From NCBI GenBank assembly GCA_900543395.1, contig UQQT01000004.1, positions 20,816-84,815 of the forward strand: a stretch of 64,000 bases of DNA, in the 5' to 3' direction. How positions within the stretch are numbered: position 1 is the stretch's first letter; every line of letters starts with the position of its first letter. Below the pieces are notes generated by a model. The model ran no database searches, had not been told where the DNA came from, and worked only from the letters and a program-made list of their open reading frames with translations. The translations under genes and the position numbers were made by a program. The DNA comes from an uncultured Oscillospiraceae bacterium (lineage in GTDB: Bacteria > Bacillota > Clostridia > Oscillospirales > Acutalibacteraceae). Below, piece after piece: positions 61,960 to 64,000 of the stretch.

Positions 61960-63137
61960 TTTTTATCAATGACCTTTGCGCGGTAAACGACGCATCCGTG
62001 CTTGGGAAGATTTACGCCGAACGTATCGTTCTTAGGATATGAAACCTCACCTGTCCATACGTTTGTCATTTCGAGCGTTTTGCCCGTCGGAAATCCGAGA
62101 CCCACAGCGTCAAGCGTGAAGCATTCGTATTTGCCCTCGTCGTCGGTAAAGTTGAATACGCCTATCGCGATATCGCCGTTTGCAAGGTTTCTGACGAGAA
62201 CGGGGCAGTCGGTCGGGTACCAGTCAAAGAGCGGTTCGTCACCGTTTCTGACGGACTTATAATTACGGTTGCCGTTTACGAAGTAAGGCTGTCTGTACGC
62301 TTCGTCAGTGTCAATATCTATGAGAGCCTTGTTTTTGAGAATTGCGAGAGCGTCCTCGTCCGCCTCTCTTAAATCACAGCCGATAATCAGGGGTGAGCCC
62401 ATCATTGCCCAGAATGCGAAATGCGTTTTGTATTCCTCGACGGTACAGCCGGTGAGTCCTACGTGACCCTTGCCCTTCATGCCGACAACGAGCATATCCA
62501 TGTCGTTGAAGCATCCGCAGCCGTTGTATTCCGCAACCTTCAGCTGACTTAATGCAAGCTCCTTAATCGAGTGCCACGAGTCGAAAATGTCGCCTGTCGA
62601 ACGCCATGTGTGCGCTCCGGTTTCCTTGATCCATGTCTTTGTATTTTCACTGCCCCATGAGCATGCGGCGAATACAATATCTCTTCCGCAGTTTGCAAGC
62701 GCAAGTCCCATTCTCTTATAAAGAATATGACCGTACGTTGTGAACGGGTGGAAGCAGTAGTCGTATTTGAGATAGTCTACGCCCCACTCTGCAAAGCATT
62801 TAGCGTCAATGAATTCGTGGTCGAGACTTCCGGGGTAGCCCGCGCACGTCATGGTTCCCGCGCACGAGTACATACCGAATTTAAGTCCCTTTGAATGAAC
62901 GTAATCCGATACGTATTTCATTCCGTGGGGGAATTTCTCGGGGTCGGGTACTATTTCTTCGTTTTCGTTTCTCTCTCGGAGACTCCAGCAGTCGTCTATT
63001 ATAACATATTCATAACCGCAGTCTTTAAGTCCGCTTTCGACTATGAAATCGGCAGTCTCCATTACGACCTTTTCGTTTATGTTCTCTGCAAATGTGTTCC
63101 ATGAGTTCCAGCCCATGGGCGGTTTTTTTATTATCAT
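61956..63137 (-). CDS. Alpha-galactosidase, GH27
   Basis: A 393-aa GH27 enzyme releasing terminal alpha-galactose from raffinose-type sugars or galactomannan. The start PPMGWNSWNTF is diagnostic. The nucleophile Asp is in YLKYDYC, and the acid/base Asp in WRSTGDIFDSW. No signal peptide is seen, so it should act in the cytoplasm. The C-terminal beta-sandwich is short. AAAGGAG precedes the ATG. Galactose produced could feed galK at 14022. Confidence 0.93.
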   Translation of the reverse strand: MIIKKPPMGWNSWNTFAENINEKVVMETADFIVESGLKDCGYEYVIIDDCWSLRERNENEEIVPDPEKFPHGMKYVSDYVHSKGLKFGMYSCAGTMTCAGYPGSLDHEFIDAKCFAEWGVDYLKYDYCFHPFTTYGHILYKRMGLALANCGRDIVFAACSWGSENTKTWIKETGAHTWRSTGDIFDSWHSIKELALSQLKVAEYNGCGCFNDMDMLVVGMKGKGHVGLTGCTVEEYKTHFAFWAMMGSPLIIGCDLREADEDALAILKNKALIDIDTDEAYRQPYFVNGNRNYKSVRNGDEPLFDWYPTDCPVLVRNLANGDIAIGVFNFTDDEGKYECFTLDAVGLGFPTGKTLEMTNVWTGEVSYPKNDTFGVNLPKHGCVVYRAKVIDKK

Positions 63138-63295
63138 TGTGTAAATTCTCCTTTCGGGATTGTGAAAAAATTATATCAGTTATTTTTATCCGTGTCAATC
63201 GAATAAAACTATCTTTTTTATTGCAGACAAAGTTTTAGAGGAGGGATTGTATTTTTGTTCCGCTTTTTTGATAATTTAAGTCGGAGGCGGGAGAA

Positions 63296-64000
63296 ATGAA
63301 GTTAACAGATAGTGCTGTAAATAATTTTAAAGAACATTTGATTGATAATGATAAAAGCGCGTATACTGTCGAAAAGTATATCCGTGATGTGATGAAATTT
63401 AAAGATTTTGCGTGTGATTGTGAGATAGTAAAAGAAACGACGGGGGAATATAAGAATTATCTTTTCAGAAACGGATATTCTGTAAGAAGTATTAATTCTA
63501 TGCTGTCGTCGGTAAACGCGCTGTTTGAGTATTTGGAAAGAAACGATTTGAAAATAAAGACAATCAAAATGCAGAGAAGCGTTTACTGTCCCGAGGATAA
63601 GGAACTGACACGGGCGGAATATCAGAGACTTTGTTCGGCGGCGAAAATGAAGAAAAATAACCGTCTTGAACTGATTATCGAGACGGTTTGTTCCACGGGT
63701 ATACGCATAGGCGAACTTAAATATATTACGGTCGAATCGGCAAAACGGGGCGAGGCGGTCGTAACGCTTAAAGGTAAGACGAGATATGTTTTTATACCTA
63801 AGGAGTTAAAAAGAAAACTGCTCCGTTATGCTTCGGAGCAGGGGATAAAGTCGGGTATAATATTTGTAACGCGTATGGGCAAAGCCGTGAACAGAACTAA
63901 CGTATGGCGCGATATGAAAAATCTGTGCAAGGACGCAGGAGTGAAGCCCGAAAAGGTTTTTCCGCATAATTTAAGACACCTGTTTGCAAGAACATTTTAT
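63296..64000 (+). CDS. Tyrosine recombinase/integrase, 3' end outside window
   Basis: 235 codons are visible. The N-terminal SAM-like core-binding domain (YTVEKYIRDVMKF...) is followed by the catalytic domain: first Arg in CSTGIRIGELKY, a lysine in TLKGKTRYVFIP, and the HxxR box in PHNLRHLFA. The nucleophilic tyrosine should lie just past the window edge. It resembles XerC/D-type or small integrases. GGAGGCGGGAG precedes the ATG. Whether it is a housekeeping Xer protein or a mobile-element integrase cannot be settled here. Confidence 0.9.
   Translation, partial: MKLTDSAVNNFKEHLIDNDKSAYTVEKYIRDVMKFKDFACDCEIVKETTGEYKNYLFRNGYSVRSINSMLSSVNALFEYLERNDLKIKTIKMQRSVYCPEDKELTRAEYQRLCSAAKMKKNNRLELIIETVCSTGIRIGELKYITVESAKRGEAVVTLKGKTRYVFIPKELKRKLLRYASEQGIKSGIIFVTRMGKAVNRTNVWRDMKNLCKDAGVKPEKVFPHNLRHLFARTFY

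Noticed and set aside
63296..64000. Integrase as proof of a mobile element
   Set aside because: Only one recombinase is visible, cut by the window edge; no attachment sites, tRNA or other mobile genes are seen.

Overview
The window looks like the chromosome of a spore-forming, gut-type Clostridia bacterium, most like the Ruminococcaceae/Oscillospiraceae ([Eubacterium] siraeum / Ruminococcus type). This rests on gene order (DUF512-der, ylxM-ffh-rpsP-khpA, mraZ-rsmH-ftsL), sigma-A promoters with strong Shine-Dalgarno sites, frequent GTG/TTG starts, a SpoVD/SpoVE-style PBP and SEDS pair, meso-DAP-type MurE, and secreted glycoside hydrolases. The genus is inference; no rRNA or tRNA gene is present.

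Region 1 (1-20.4 kb) is mainly housekeeping: mtaB (cut by the window edge), a D-Ala-D-Ala carboxypeptidase, pgi, yceD-rpmF, a DUF512 radical SAM enzyme with der, a LOG-family protein, a HAD phosphatase, a LiaF-like membrane protein, gap, a 2-hydroxyacid dehydrogenase, a VTT membrane protein, galK, mutS2, and the SRP/ribosome run ylxM-ffh-rpsP-khpA. A palindromic intergenic element follows der.

Region 2 (20.4-37.3 kb) is the division and cell-wall cluster: mraZ, rsmH, ftsL, PBP (two PASTA domains), murE, murF, mraY, ftsW/spoVE, murG, murA, ftsQ, ftsZ. The murD, murC and murB genes are absent from it. After ftsZ come an acyl-carrier-like protein lacking the phosphopantetheine serine, a HAD phosphatase and proS.

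Region 3 (37.3-38.8 kb) is the first unusual locus. Two tandem bicistronic units, each with its own sigma-A promoter and terminator, encode four 39-40 aa Cys-free amphipathic helical miniproteins that share one heptad register. They are too short for ordinary gene callers. A possible ~70-nt small RNA lies just upstream.

Region 4 (38.8-50.5 kb) holds an AMP-forming acyl ligase, mntP behind a yybP-ykoY-type manganese riboswitch, a DUF2284 protein, a rhodanese-TtcA fusion, a YdjI/YdjG/YdjH-like zinc-ribbon/SPFH/TPM module with an added DUF4428-like protein, a diaminopentanoate-dehydrogenase-like enzyme, a truncated TetR gene and a stand-alone E2-type acyltransferase.

Region 5 (50.7-61.8 kb) is the second unusual locus. 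A 2553-aa secreted GH2/fibro-slime protein is followed 15 nt later by a 76-aa RiPP-precursor-like peptide, a terminator, and an overlapping string of lipoprotein, HprK-like kinase, radical SAM/SPASM enzyme and PqqD-like recognition protein. This predicts a radical-SAM-modified, possibly phosphorylated peptide of unknown class. The window ends with a GH27 alpha-galactosidase overlapping a small zinc-ribbon gene, and a tyrosine recombinase cut by the window edge.
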